DNA of 17,150 nt from Cymbomonas tetramitiformis. Its lineage: Eukaryota; Chlorophyta; Pyramimonadophyceae; Pyramimonadales; Pyramimonadaceae. Position 1 is the first letter of the stretch. Every line of letters begins with the position of its first letter. Shown in pieces: positions 8,887 to 15,184 of the stretch. A model generated the notes under the pieces. It worked only from the letters and a program-made list of their open reading frames with translations. It was not told where the DNA came from and searched no databases. Made by a program: the position numbers and the translations under genes. Location of the stretch: positions 1 through 17,150 of the forward strand of contig LGRX02013901.1 of the NCBI GenBank assembly GCA_001247695.2, given 5' to 3'.

Positions 8887-9019
8887 CTACCTCACCCGTG
8901 ACGCTCTCTGGGTACGTCTCTCTCTTCTCTGCTGTTTCTGGCGATCAGTATTTGACTCCGTTGCTACGTTCCCAGTAGTGAGAGGGTCCCAATGTGAAGG
9001 CTCTTTTCACTCCGCACTT
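8887..9019. other. Candidate leader of element A; nothing else recognised
   Basis: This stretch sits immediately upstream of the gag open frame. On the minus strand it is purine-rich (agaagagagagacg), as leaders often are. I looked for a primer-binding site (a TGG-starting tRNA complement) and an LTR end and could not identify either. Confidence 0.3.
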
Positions 9020-9540
9020 CCAAGTTTACCAGTACGGATAAATCCGTCCCTGGCCTAACCTTTCAGTACTTCGCTACTAAGTAGCAGTCACTGTAAGGAT
9101 GCTCTCGCTCATGGATTATAGCCAGCACGGTTGATTTCGCTCTCGGTGCAACTGCTCAGTGCTGTGCCTCGGCAGAATGCCAAAAATGGGCCAGGATGTC
9201 GAACTGAACGCTGCCGTAAGAATAAATACCGACAATCCCGCTTCGCTCTACGCCGTCAGGCGTACCAGTACGGATAAATCCGTCCCTGGCTTTACCGTCC
9301 GGTGCTTTGCTCCATCAGGATGCCATTTCCCAGAATAGACCAGAATGACATTCTCAATGCTGTAACCATAGTGAACGATGAACCCCCGGGTTTCGCTCTA
9401 ATTGCTGTCGCTATGCCTCGCAAGGTCGCTGAACTTCGGAAGCCACCACAGTCTGTTTCCCTCAACCTCTTCCAAGCTTACCAGTACGGATGAATCCGTC
9501 CCTGGCCTCACCCTTCAGAAGCCTTGTTCTCCAGGACCAC
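9020..9540. repeat. Three diverged tandem copies of a ~225-bp unit with a conserved palindrome
   Basis: The block taccagtacggat-aatccgtccctggc occurs at 9027, 9263 and 9479 (spacings 236 and 216 bp). Copies 1 and 3 also share tccaag(t/c)ttaccag before it; copies 1 and 2 share further similarity after it (gctttgct/acttcgct, then a ggatgc). The core contains the palindrome ACGGAT-nn-ATCCGT. The sequence between cores is much more diverged. The array lies upstream of gag, so it could be part of a 5' LTR or promoter of element A, or an independent repeat. Confidence 0.75.
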
Positions 9541-9555
9541 TGTTACACTCTCAGA

Positions 9556-9578
9556 ATTACAGACGACATGTCTGTAAT
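9556..9578 (+). other. Perfect 9-bp stem-loop followed by AATAAA
   Basis: attacagac and gtctgtaat are perfect reverse complements separated by gacat. The 3' arm runs straight into aataaag (9576-9582) and contains tgtaa; a second tgtaa follows near 9596. AATAAA and TGTAA are polyadenylation signals in animals and plants and in green algae respectively, so this may be an RNA 3' end, but no plus-strand gene leads into it. Confidence 0.45.
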
Positions 9579-9582
9579 AAAG

Positions 9583-10044
9583 CACATTTTTGTTTTGTAA
9601 AAGACTGTAGATGACAGTTCTGACGTCTTAACACAGGAACAAGTCCAACAAATGTATATCTTCACAAGCAAAAGAATGCCATATATCATAAACTCTTATA
9701 TCATAACACTGCTGTTTTCGCGGTCTGAGCGAGTACTTCCTATTTTCGAAATCGCTGTTACGAAGGCAAAACAAAAATGAGCGTCTGCCTCACCCTGCTC
9801 TGCCGCCCTACTTATTCTCACTATCTACAAACAAGTGTAACACCCATCCGTATTTCCGTATCTCGTCACTGTCACGATTCCTCGCGTGTGTCATACTGCG
9901 CGTGTCATACGTTTGTCACAGAGACTGCTACAGCAAGTGTCAAAACCCGGCTAAGGTACACGATAAGCCGCGGTTTGTGACAAGACGATCATCGTAGACA
10001 TCTTCACCGTTCGCTTCGCCGTTCCGCTGACGCGACGGTACAGA
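9583..10044. other. Stretch without recognisable gene
   Basis: Only short open frames with no protein-like features on either strand. Composition is mixed and no repeat family was recognised. Confidence 0.5.
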
Positions 10045-10069
10045 TAACCGTGCGCTGACGCGCTGGTTA
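10045..10069. other. Interrupted hairpin
   Basis: taacc and ggtta arms enclose a gcgc-tgac-gcgc inner stem. The inner part (gctgacgcg) is also present 28 bp upstream at 10026-10034, as a short direct repeat. Confidence 0.4.
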
Positions 10070-10118
10070 CAAAACAGCCTGAGGTAGGATAGACTGTGAT
10101 GACATGACATTACATGAC

Positions 10119-10130
10119 ATGGCATGCCAT
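10119..10130. other. Perfect 12-bp palindrome
   Basis: atggcatgccat is its own reverse complement. It lies in a run of tgacat/acatgaca direct repeats (10098-10120). Confidence 0.6.
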
Positions 10131-10208
10131 CGTGACAGCGACAGTCGACACTGATGACACACCGATGACGCTGTAAGCAATATTTGAGCAATATATCGCG
10201 AGTTGTGA

Positions 10209-10260
10209 TGACGTGGCAGAGTCGAGAAATATTGTTGCAAAGCATATTTCATGACGTGGC
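10209..10260 (+). promoter_or_regulatory. Two TGACGTGGC motifs 43 bp apart
   Basis: tgacgtggc at 10209-10217 and 10252-10260. The ACGT core with TGA and GGC flanks is the kind of site bound by plant-type bZIP factors. It is a candidate only, since no nearby start site is known. Confidence 0.3.
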
Positions 10261-10263
10261 TCT

Positions 10264-10298
10264 CACATGATCCCTTCGATTGATCGAGGGCTGATGTG
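10264..10298. other. Imperfect hairpin
   Basis: cacat/atgtg outer arms and cccttcgat/atcgaggg inner arms (one bulged t) form a stem centred on 10281. It sits 13 bp before a longer palindrome. Confidence 0.5.
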
Positions 10299-10311
10299 TC
10301 ACAAATATATC

Positions 10312-10341
10312 ATGAAGAGGTGCTAATTAGCTCCTCTTCAT
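10312..10341. other. 30-bp near-perfect palindrome
   Basis: atgaagagg and cctcttcat are perfect 9-bp arms around gctaattagc, itself a palindrome. Only one symmetrical T:T position fails to pair, so 14 of 15 pairs match. It could be a protein-binding site, a small element's terminus or a cruciform-forming sequence. Confidence 0.75.
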
Positions 10342-10494
10342 ACTATTTATCTCTTAAACGTTTCCGATTTTACCCTCTATGGAGGGTTAAGATTTCAGAT
10401 CGATCAACGGTGCAGATTTCACTTCTCGACAACGTTGAGGTACATATAGCCAGGAAAGGCATATCACCCACGCATGGGTGGGGTCGGCCATAAA

Positions 10495-10575
10495 CGCGGC
10501 GCATTGGTTAGCTTGTGTTCCATAAGTTTTTTGGGCACCCAAGCCCGAGGTCCCGGGTTCGAGCCCCGCAATGGA
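10495..10575 (+). other. tRNA-like sequence with A and B boxes (SINE head or tRNA pseudogene)
   Basis: The B box GGTTCGAGCCC at 10556-10566 matches the universal T-loop promoter, with an A-box-like ttggttagcttg starting at 10504, the right distance upstream. The T stem pairs at 4 of 5 positions. A ttggg-ca-cccaa hairpin replaces a proper anticodon/variable region and no acceptor stem can be drawn, so it is not a functional tRNA. A tRNA-derived SINE with a pol III promoter is the best explanation. The body downstream and its end are not defined. Confidence 0.4.
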
Positions 10576-10659
10576 CAAATTGAGCTTACGGAAATCGTGA
10601 CGCAAACGTGGGGCGTTCATGCATACCCTGGCTCATTTTGGGGGTTTGACATATATTTT

Positions 10660-10780
10660 GGGGGGCAAGGTATGGTGCCATTTAATTCGCATCTTGTGGG
10701 GCTATAGGGCGGTCAAAGGGTGTGCCATACCCCGTATGACATGTGTATGACAGGGTGCCATACCCTTGTCATACCAACTT
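10660..10780. repeat. Short inverted and direct repeats of ggtatggtgcca / gtgccatacc
   Basis: The motif gtgccatacc occurs in direct orientation near 10721 and 10755 and inverted as ggtatggtgcca near 10669. The outer copies can form a stem of about 10 bp with a bulge. tatgaca is also repeated at 10734 and 10745. Possibly the end of the tRNA-like element or a small transposon terminus. Confidence 0.4.
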
Positions 10781-11012
10781 TCATCGCCTTGTACACCTCG
10801 GAAATAGCTAGAATGAAGGGCCCATGCGGCGAGGGTCCACATACATGGGCACTCTAATCTATCGTTCTGATGTCATGGTGCACGGTCCTCGCGAAATGCC
10901 TCATCATCTATCATGGCATGCCTCCCATGAGCTGAGATCACAAGTGAGCTGTCGCAAACGCGTGCACATGATGGGACCAACGCGTATAGTCCTGAGTGAC
11001 CTCAATGCTCGC

Positions 11013-11105
11013 ATATATATATATATATATATGTTGTAGCCTGAAAGCATATTCAGCCTGGATGCATTTTTAGCCTAGATGCATGTTTAGTGCAGATGCA
11101 TATTC
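11013..11105. repeat. (AT)10 microsatellite and adjacent short gcat-rich repeats
   Basis: An uninterrupted AT run at 11013-11032 is followed by about 70 bp containing three or four loose copies of a ~20-bp motif (gcatattcagcctggat, gcatttttagcctagat, gcatgtttagtgcagat, gcatattc). Confidence 0.7.
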
Positions 11106-11269
11106 AAAAATAATACAAGTAATAAATAATGGTAGTAGTCTAGAAGACAGGCAGGCAGGTGATACCCATGGTTCTTGGTGATGGCTTGTACAAGCCTAGT
11201 TCTTGGCAGTCTAATCTTGGAAGGGGTTGTTCTACGAGAGCATGTGTGACATCCTACATGCTACTATGG

Positions 11270-11625
11270 TTATGTCTTGCGGGGTCTTCCTCGCCCTCGG
11301 GTGCCATTTTCCGAGGTACCCTGTGCCTTCCTTTGCTTTGCAATGGAAGCCCTCGACTTGGAATAGCAAGGCTTGCAGAACCCCTTGCACCAAAGCTTGT
11401 GCGTGGGTTTCTTGCACATTGCACAGATTGGGGCATTTGGCCGATTGGCCAAGCCATCTTGTAGGTCTTGCAACCGCTTGTCTTGAACTGCATAGGCTTC
11501 GTCACAGCGGGGTTTCTGCGAGAGCAAGAATTGCTCCATCTGTAGAGAAGTGGAAATGTGTAAGAGTTTGTGAGGTCCTTAAGTGAAATGGGGATTACGC
11601 ACATCCGAGGCCCGCAAATTGAACA
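11270..11625 (-). CDS. Small protein with cysteine cluster and AT-hook, probable two-exon gene or retroelement C tail
   Basis: The 3' exon (11539-11270, 89 codons, TAA stop) has a charged helix, then CAMCKKPTHKLWCKGFCKPC (C-x2-C-x8-C-x3-C-x2-C, plausibly zinc-binding), a basic region, and ends in GTRGRGRPRKT, a canonical AT-hook that binds the minor groove of AT-rich DNA. Immediately upstream of its ATG is a strong splice acceptor (acatttccacttctctacag) and, at 11602, a donor-like gtgcgt. Removing 11602-11540 joins an upstream ATG exon (11625-11603, MFNLRASD) in frame. Without splicing that frame hits a stop. It lies just downstream of an integrase C-terminal domain on the same strand, so it may be a retroelement accessory protein. 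Function is inferred only from motifs. Confidence 0.5.
11540..11602 (-). other. Candidate spliceosomal intron (63 nt)
   Basis: Begins GTGCGT at 11602, ends CTACAG at 11540 with a pyrimidine-rich tract, and contains an in-frame stop. The length is short but possible for a compact algal or protist intron. No transcript evidence available. Confidence 0.4.
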
Positions 11626-11642
11626 TGGACACACAAGTCAAA

Positions 11643-11940
11643 TCAGGCGGAAGGAAGAGTGCGGTACGCATGCATGCAGAGGCGCACCTGAGGAAGTGTG
11701 GATTCCCCACGAGCCTTGAACATGCTGAGCATGGAGGTGGAGATGGCGCGATCGAACGTTTTCCCCCACAGATGGTCTAGTAAGCGAACGGAAGACTTGC
11801 TGATGACTTCGTTCACCATATAGGGCCCAGTGGCAGCAAATCCCAGGAGCTTGCTCGTGGTAATCGCGGAGCGTTGGGTTGTTGTGCGGCGCAACATTAC
11901 CAGGTCGCCTACCATAAATTGAGCTTGTGGCAAAGGAGCC
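11643..11940 (-). pseudogene. Element C: integrase C-terminal (SH3-like, GPY) domain fragment
   Basis: In one minus-strand frame the sequence reads QFMVGDLVMLRR, then KLLGFAATGPYMVNEV, SVRLLDHLWG and STSMLSMFK, and stops at 11643. This is the order of strands in the Ty3/gypsy integrase C-terminal domain: an F-x-VGDLV entry, the GPY/F motif, a VRL strand and a final helix. Everything upstream (zinc-binding HHCC and the DDE core) is missing. The frame instead runs into the 12-bp minisatellite at about 11931, so any longer product is artefactual. It differs clearly from the integrase of element B. Confidence 0.7.
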
Positions 11941-13059
11941 AAGGAGGGCGCCAGGGAGGGCGCCAAGGAGGGCGCCAAGGAGGGCGCCAAGGAGCGCGCC
12001 AAAGAGGGCGCCAAGAAGCGCGCCAAGGAGCGCGCCAAAGAGGGCGCCAAAGAGGGCGCCAAGGAGCGCGCCAAGGAGGGCGCCAAAAAGGGCGCCAAAG
12101 AGGGCGCCGAAGAGGGCGCCAAGGAGGGCGCCAAGGAGGGCGCCAAGGGAGGCGCCAAGGGGGGCGTCAAGGAGGGCGCCAAGGAGCGCGCCAAGGAGGG
12201 CGCCAAGGAGGGCGCCAAGGAGGGCGCCAAGGAGGGCGCCAAAAAGGGCGCCAAAGAGGGCGCCAAGGAGGGCGCCAAGGAGGGCGCCAAGGAGCGCGCC
12301 AAAGAGGGCGCCAAGAAGCGCGCCAAGGAGGGCGCCAAAGAGGGCGCCAAGAAGCGCGCCAAGGAGGGCGCCAAAGAGGGCGCCAAAGAGGGCGCCGGGG
12401 AGGGCGCCAAGGAGGCGCTGCTGTGGCGCCAAGGAGCGTTGCCGAGGGCGCCGAAGAGGGCGTTAAGGAGGGCGCCAAGAAGGGCGCCAAGGGGGCAAGG
12501 GGGCGTCAAGGAGGGCGTTAAAGAGGGCGCCAAGGAGGGCGTTGGAGGGCGCCAAGCTGAGGGCGCCAAGGAGGGCGCCAAAGAGGGCGCCAAAGAGGGC
12601 GCCAAAGAGGGCGCCAAGGAGGGCGCCAAGGAGCGCGCCAAGGAGGGCGCCAAGGAGGGCGCCAAGAAGGGCGCCGAAGAGGGCGCCAAGGAGGGCGCCA
12701 AGATGGGCGCCAAGAAGGGCGCCAAGGAGGGCGCCACGAATAGGGCGCCAAGGAGGGCGCCAAGGAGGGCGCCAAGGAGGGCGCCAAGAAGGGCGCCAAG
12801 GAGGGCGCCAAGGAGGGCGCCAAAGAGGGCGCCAAAGAGGGCGCCAAGAAGGGCGCCAAAGGGGGCGCCAAGGAGGGCGCCAAGGAAGGCGCCAAGGGGG
12901 GCGCCAAGAAGGGCGCCAAAGAGGGCGCCAAGGAGGGCGCCAAGGAGCGCGCCAAGGAGGGCGCCAAGGGGGGCGCCAAGGGGGGCGCCAAAGAGGGCGC
13001 CAAAGGGGGCGCCAAGGAGGGCGCCAAGGAGGGCGCCAAGGAGGGCGCCAAGGAGGGCG
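11931..13059. repeat. 12-bp GC-rich minisatellite, about 1.13 kb
   Basis: About 90 copies of ggcgccaaggag and close variants (aaagag, aagaag, aagggg; gagcgcgcc in place of gagggcgcc). Each consensus unit contains the palindrome ggcgcc. The array is in strict 12-bp phase from 11934 to about 12410 and again from about 12750 to 13059. Between them are several indels not divisible by three, such as 12412-12440, 12497-12512, 12540-12560 and 12735. A block at 11961-12030 is repeated exactly at 12261-12330, a shift of 300 bp or 25 units, so segments have been duplicated en bloc. All six frames are nearly free of stops because the unit is four codons long; this does not indicate a protein. Confidence 0.95.
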
Positions 13060-13284
13060 TTGTCGCGAACTTATGCACGAAGCGTCCACACAAAGCATAA
13101 CTCTCTAGCCCTACTACTAAACAGTCTTACTTATTGTCAGCGCTTCCATAACACTAGCTCGGCTTGGCATATGTTTCCTTATATAACTGCACAGTTGGCT
13201 TGCTACTGTAACTATACAAAATCTCAAATTTTTTGATATCTCTTTATCTCTTCTCACAACTTATGCAAGCTCTTTTTCTCAACA
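13059..13284 (-). mobile_element. Element B: 3' long terminal repeat (about 226 bp)
   Basis: Begins TGTTGAG at 13284 directly after a polypurine tract and ends near ACAACG at 13059, so the ends are near-inverted (TGTTG / CAAC, with the expected final A replaced by G at the minisatellite border). A TATA box TTATATAAGG lies at 13186-13177, about 100 nt into the repeat, where an LTR promoter is expected. gcataagtt occurs near both ends. There is no second copy in the window, so LTR identity cannot be compared and no target-site duplication can be defined. Confidence 0.65.
13177..13186 (-). promoter_or_regulatory. TATA box in the LTR
   Basis: TTATATAAGG on the minus strand within the candidate LTR. 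It would drive element transcription if this were a 5' LTR. Confidence 0.5.
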
Positions 13285-13294
13285 TCCCCCATCT
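13285..13294 (-). other. Polypurine tract of element B
   Basis: AGATGGGGGA immediately precedes the LTR start TGTTGAG and follows the polyprotein stop (13322-13320) by 25 nt. In LTR retroelements this purine run survives RNase H and primes plus-strand DNA. Confidence 0.7.
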
Positions 13295-13319
13295 GTAGCT
13301 GCCACTGGTAGCACCGACA

Positions 13320-13853
13320 TTAGACAAGAGCTTGCTCAGCATCTTCTGTCGTGACACCATCCATCGCGAACTTGCCCATGCTGAAGGTAAACATACCCAC
13401 TCCAGAAGCTTCTCCTCCTCGCAACATCCTGGCCCATGTCAAAGGATTGCGAAACACCATGACCCACATGCATCTTCTGCCAATAGGTCCATGCTCCAAG
13501 TGCCCAATCACATGTAAGCGTCCAGCGTGACACAACTTACGAAAGTATTGTGCCCTGCTTTCTGTCATATCTGTCATGTAGTGCGATGGCACATGAATAC
13601 AAGCCACCACTCGACTGGCCAGCACTGCCAATGGCAACGCAATATCCAGCACTGCGAACCAGGGTGAGGTCACCACCGCGTCACACACCCCATACTTCTC
13701 CTTCCAGGCTCGATAATTGCCCGGTTGTAAAGCATTAAGGGCTTCGTGCCATTTCAACTGCGGGTTCCAATCATTGTTCATAACCTTCAGGTGAGGCCAT
13801 TCCAGCGACATAATCTTGCCAATGACACCTGTGCCAGCCCAAGGAATCCCATA
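13320..13853 (-). CDS. Element B: SAM-dependent (adenine-N6-type) methyltransferase-like domain at polyprotein C-terminus
   Basis: The open frame from about 13853 to the TAA at 13322-13320 (177 codons) shows the motif order of an amino-methyltransferase. A glycine-rich loop WAGTGVIGK at 13841-13815 looks like the SAM-binding motif I. An acidic turn NNDWNP near 13778-13761 fits the ribose-binding motif II. TSPWF at 13670-13656, after a hydrophobic strand CDAVV, is in the place of the catalytic (D/N/S)PP(Y/F/W) motif IV. Then come strand/helix segments ASRVVACIHVP and CMWVMVFRNP. The second Pro of motif IV is Trp here, so activity is doubtful. A methyltransferase domain is established in DIRS retroelements; its presence after integrase and PHD is inferred here from position. 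It follows the linker frame after one frame change near 13853-13870. Confidence 0.5.
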   Translation of the reverse strand, partial: YGIPWAGTGVIGKIMSLEWPHLKVMNNDWNPQLKWHEALNALQPGNYRAWKEKYGVCDAVVTSPWFAVLDIALPLAVLASRVVACIHVPSHYMTDMTESRAQYFRKLCHAGRLHVIGHLEHGPIGRRCMWVMVFRNPLTWARMLRGGEASGVGMFTFSMGKFAMDGVTTEDAEQALV

Positions 13854-14260
13854 CCTGTGTGATCTTCTCCCAAGTCACCTCGTGCGCCAAACGTCTGACC
13901 TCCTGAGGAACTGTCATCACCAACTCTACTAAGCCCCAATCCAGTTGACTGGCAATCTTCACCTGAGCTCTGCTCAATTGCGTCACATCTCCTCTCTTCT
14001 GTACTTCCTCGGGGCTCATGGCCTGCACTGTGGACGCCTTGCGGAGACTTCTCGCGCGAGTGTGCTGTTCTGCACACTTCCTGCTCAAGATGGTACGATG
14101 GCCCTCATGCCAGAATCCTGGCATCACTTCTGTGATCACTCTGCTGAGCTCCTCCTGGTTTCCCCAGGCCACTCTGTCAGGAAGATCCCCCATGCTCCCT
14201 TCTTTCCTGAGCATCTGCCGCGACGTCAGCGCCTGCCATGGGTCTTCACGCCCGGCTTCA
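13771..14260 (-). pseudogene. Element B: linker between PHD finger and methyltransferase-like domain (frame-changed)
   Basis: After the PHD finger the integrase frame ends in a stop at 14226. Protein-like sequence continues in another frame from about 14260 (EDPWQALTSRQML, then acidic/basic helices with EELSRVITEVMPGFWHEGH and QEVRRLAHEVTWEKI) to about 13860. Beyond that this frame degenerates to its stop at 13771 and the methyltransferase-like frame takes over. No known domain; probably helical. Confidence 0.5.
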
Positions 14261-15184
14261 CTGCACGATGTGGACCCACGTCTGCAGGCAACAATACCAC
14301 ATCTGAGCCCAGCTTCTCTCTCAGCTGCAGCTCCATGGCAGCCATCTTGTCGACGATCGACGCGCTCACCTCGGCGGCAGCTGCCACCACGGTCCCACCT
14401 AAGCACTTGGGACATTGCCAATCCCCTTCAGGTACTCCATCCAGCGCTGGATTCAGACACCACGTGTGATAACCACGGTTACAGGTGTCACACAGCAACA
14501 TGGCTGCCTCCCCATCTGTCCGCATGCACGCCTCACACGCGAGATGCTTGCTGGGGATGGCTGCACTGCAGTCGTACTGATCTTTCACTTGTAGGTGACA
14601 TGGTGCAATGTTTTGCACTGTGCTCTTCTCCCGCAGCTTCGTGCTGTCCTCCAACACTACCACCCCATCTCTTTGCACCTTGACTATCTTTAGGATGGCT
14701 GGCTTGGTGGCCACCTCCATGCCAGAGCGCGGCTGTTGTCGAATATATACAAAATCGCCTGCCTTGAACTGGTGCGGCTTCGGCTCGTAGCTGCCACTCC
14801 TCCTGTGCTCGTACCGTAAGGTGTCGCGGTGCTGGGCGATCTCCAGGTTGCACCCTGCATGTACCATGAGCCTCTTCACGATGGCGGCTCGCTGTAACAA
14901 ATCATCAGCCAGTGTCTTCTCCTCCTGCTTCCCAAAGTCCAACTCGGGTCGAGCACGAAGATCCGGTGGCACCGTGGCTTCCTGAGCGAACAGCAAGGTG
15001 AATGGCGCCACTCCAGTCGACTGCTGCCTAGCCGCGTTGTAGCTGAGTACGAGTGACCAGAGCATCTCATCCCACTCGAAGTCCAGGCCCTTGTCGAGGG
15101 CCATCTTCTTGAAGCAAAACTTGAGGGTGCGTACCACCCGTTCAGTCAAGCCATTGCTCTCTGGGGAACTCGCCCTACCAAATA
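14226..15184 (-). pseudogene. Element B: integrase C-terminal half plus PHD finger
   Basis: Integrase joins element DNA to the host chromosome. The retained part starts at SPESNGLTERVVRTLK (about 15160-15120); the Glu codon at 15143-15141 is the last residue of the DDE triad, while both Asp residues are missing. Next are the long helical segment (LSYNAARQQSTGVAPFTLLF), a linker, and a C-terminal beta domain (FKAGDFVYIRQQPRSG, AILKIVKVQRDGVVVLED). A PHD finger at 14537-14403 follows. The tail holds a Val/Ala-rich helix and the frame ends at 14226. The open frame continues upstream through the minisatellite to 16403, but that part is not integrase. Confidence 0.85.
14403..14537 (-). other. PHD finger (C4HC3) within element B
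   Basis: The spacing is C-x2-C-x11-C-x2-C-x4-H-x2-C-x14-C-x2-C, with the usual LLCDTC, GYHTWC and GDWQCPKC signatures and the conserved Trp before the last cysteine pair. All eight zinc ligands are intact. PHD fingers of this class read histone H3 tails, so it could tether the integration complex to particular chromatin, as chromodomains do in chromoviruses. The targeting role is inference. Confidence 0.9.

Noticed and set aside
10495..10575. Functional tRNA gene
   Set aside because: No acceptor stem, no proper anticodon arm; only the promoter boxes and most of the T stem are preserved.
8890..11110. 5' LTR and primer-binding site of element A
   Set aside because: Searched by eye for TG...CA ends, a TATA box at a suitable distance and a TGG-starting tRNA complement; no convincing combination was found, so none is annotated.
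11874..13236. Long open frames on both strands (up to 364 codons) reading Ala/Lys/Gly/Arg- or Leu/Ala/Pro-rich repeats
   Set aside because: A 12-bp unit is four codons, so every frame is open by construction. Indels not divisible by three occur mid-array, so no single frame is maintained.
13320..13853. Independent host methyltransferase gene
   Set aside because: No own start region, same strand and direction as the integrase, and its stop is 25 nt from the polypurine tract; better explained as the element's C-terminus.
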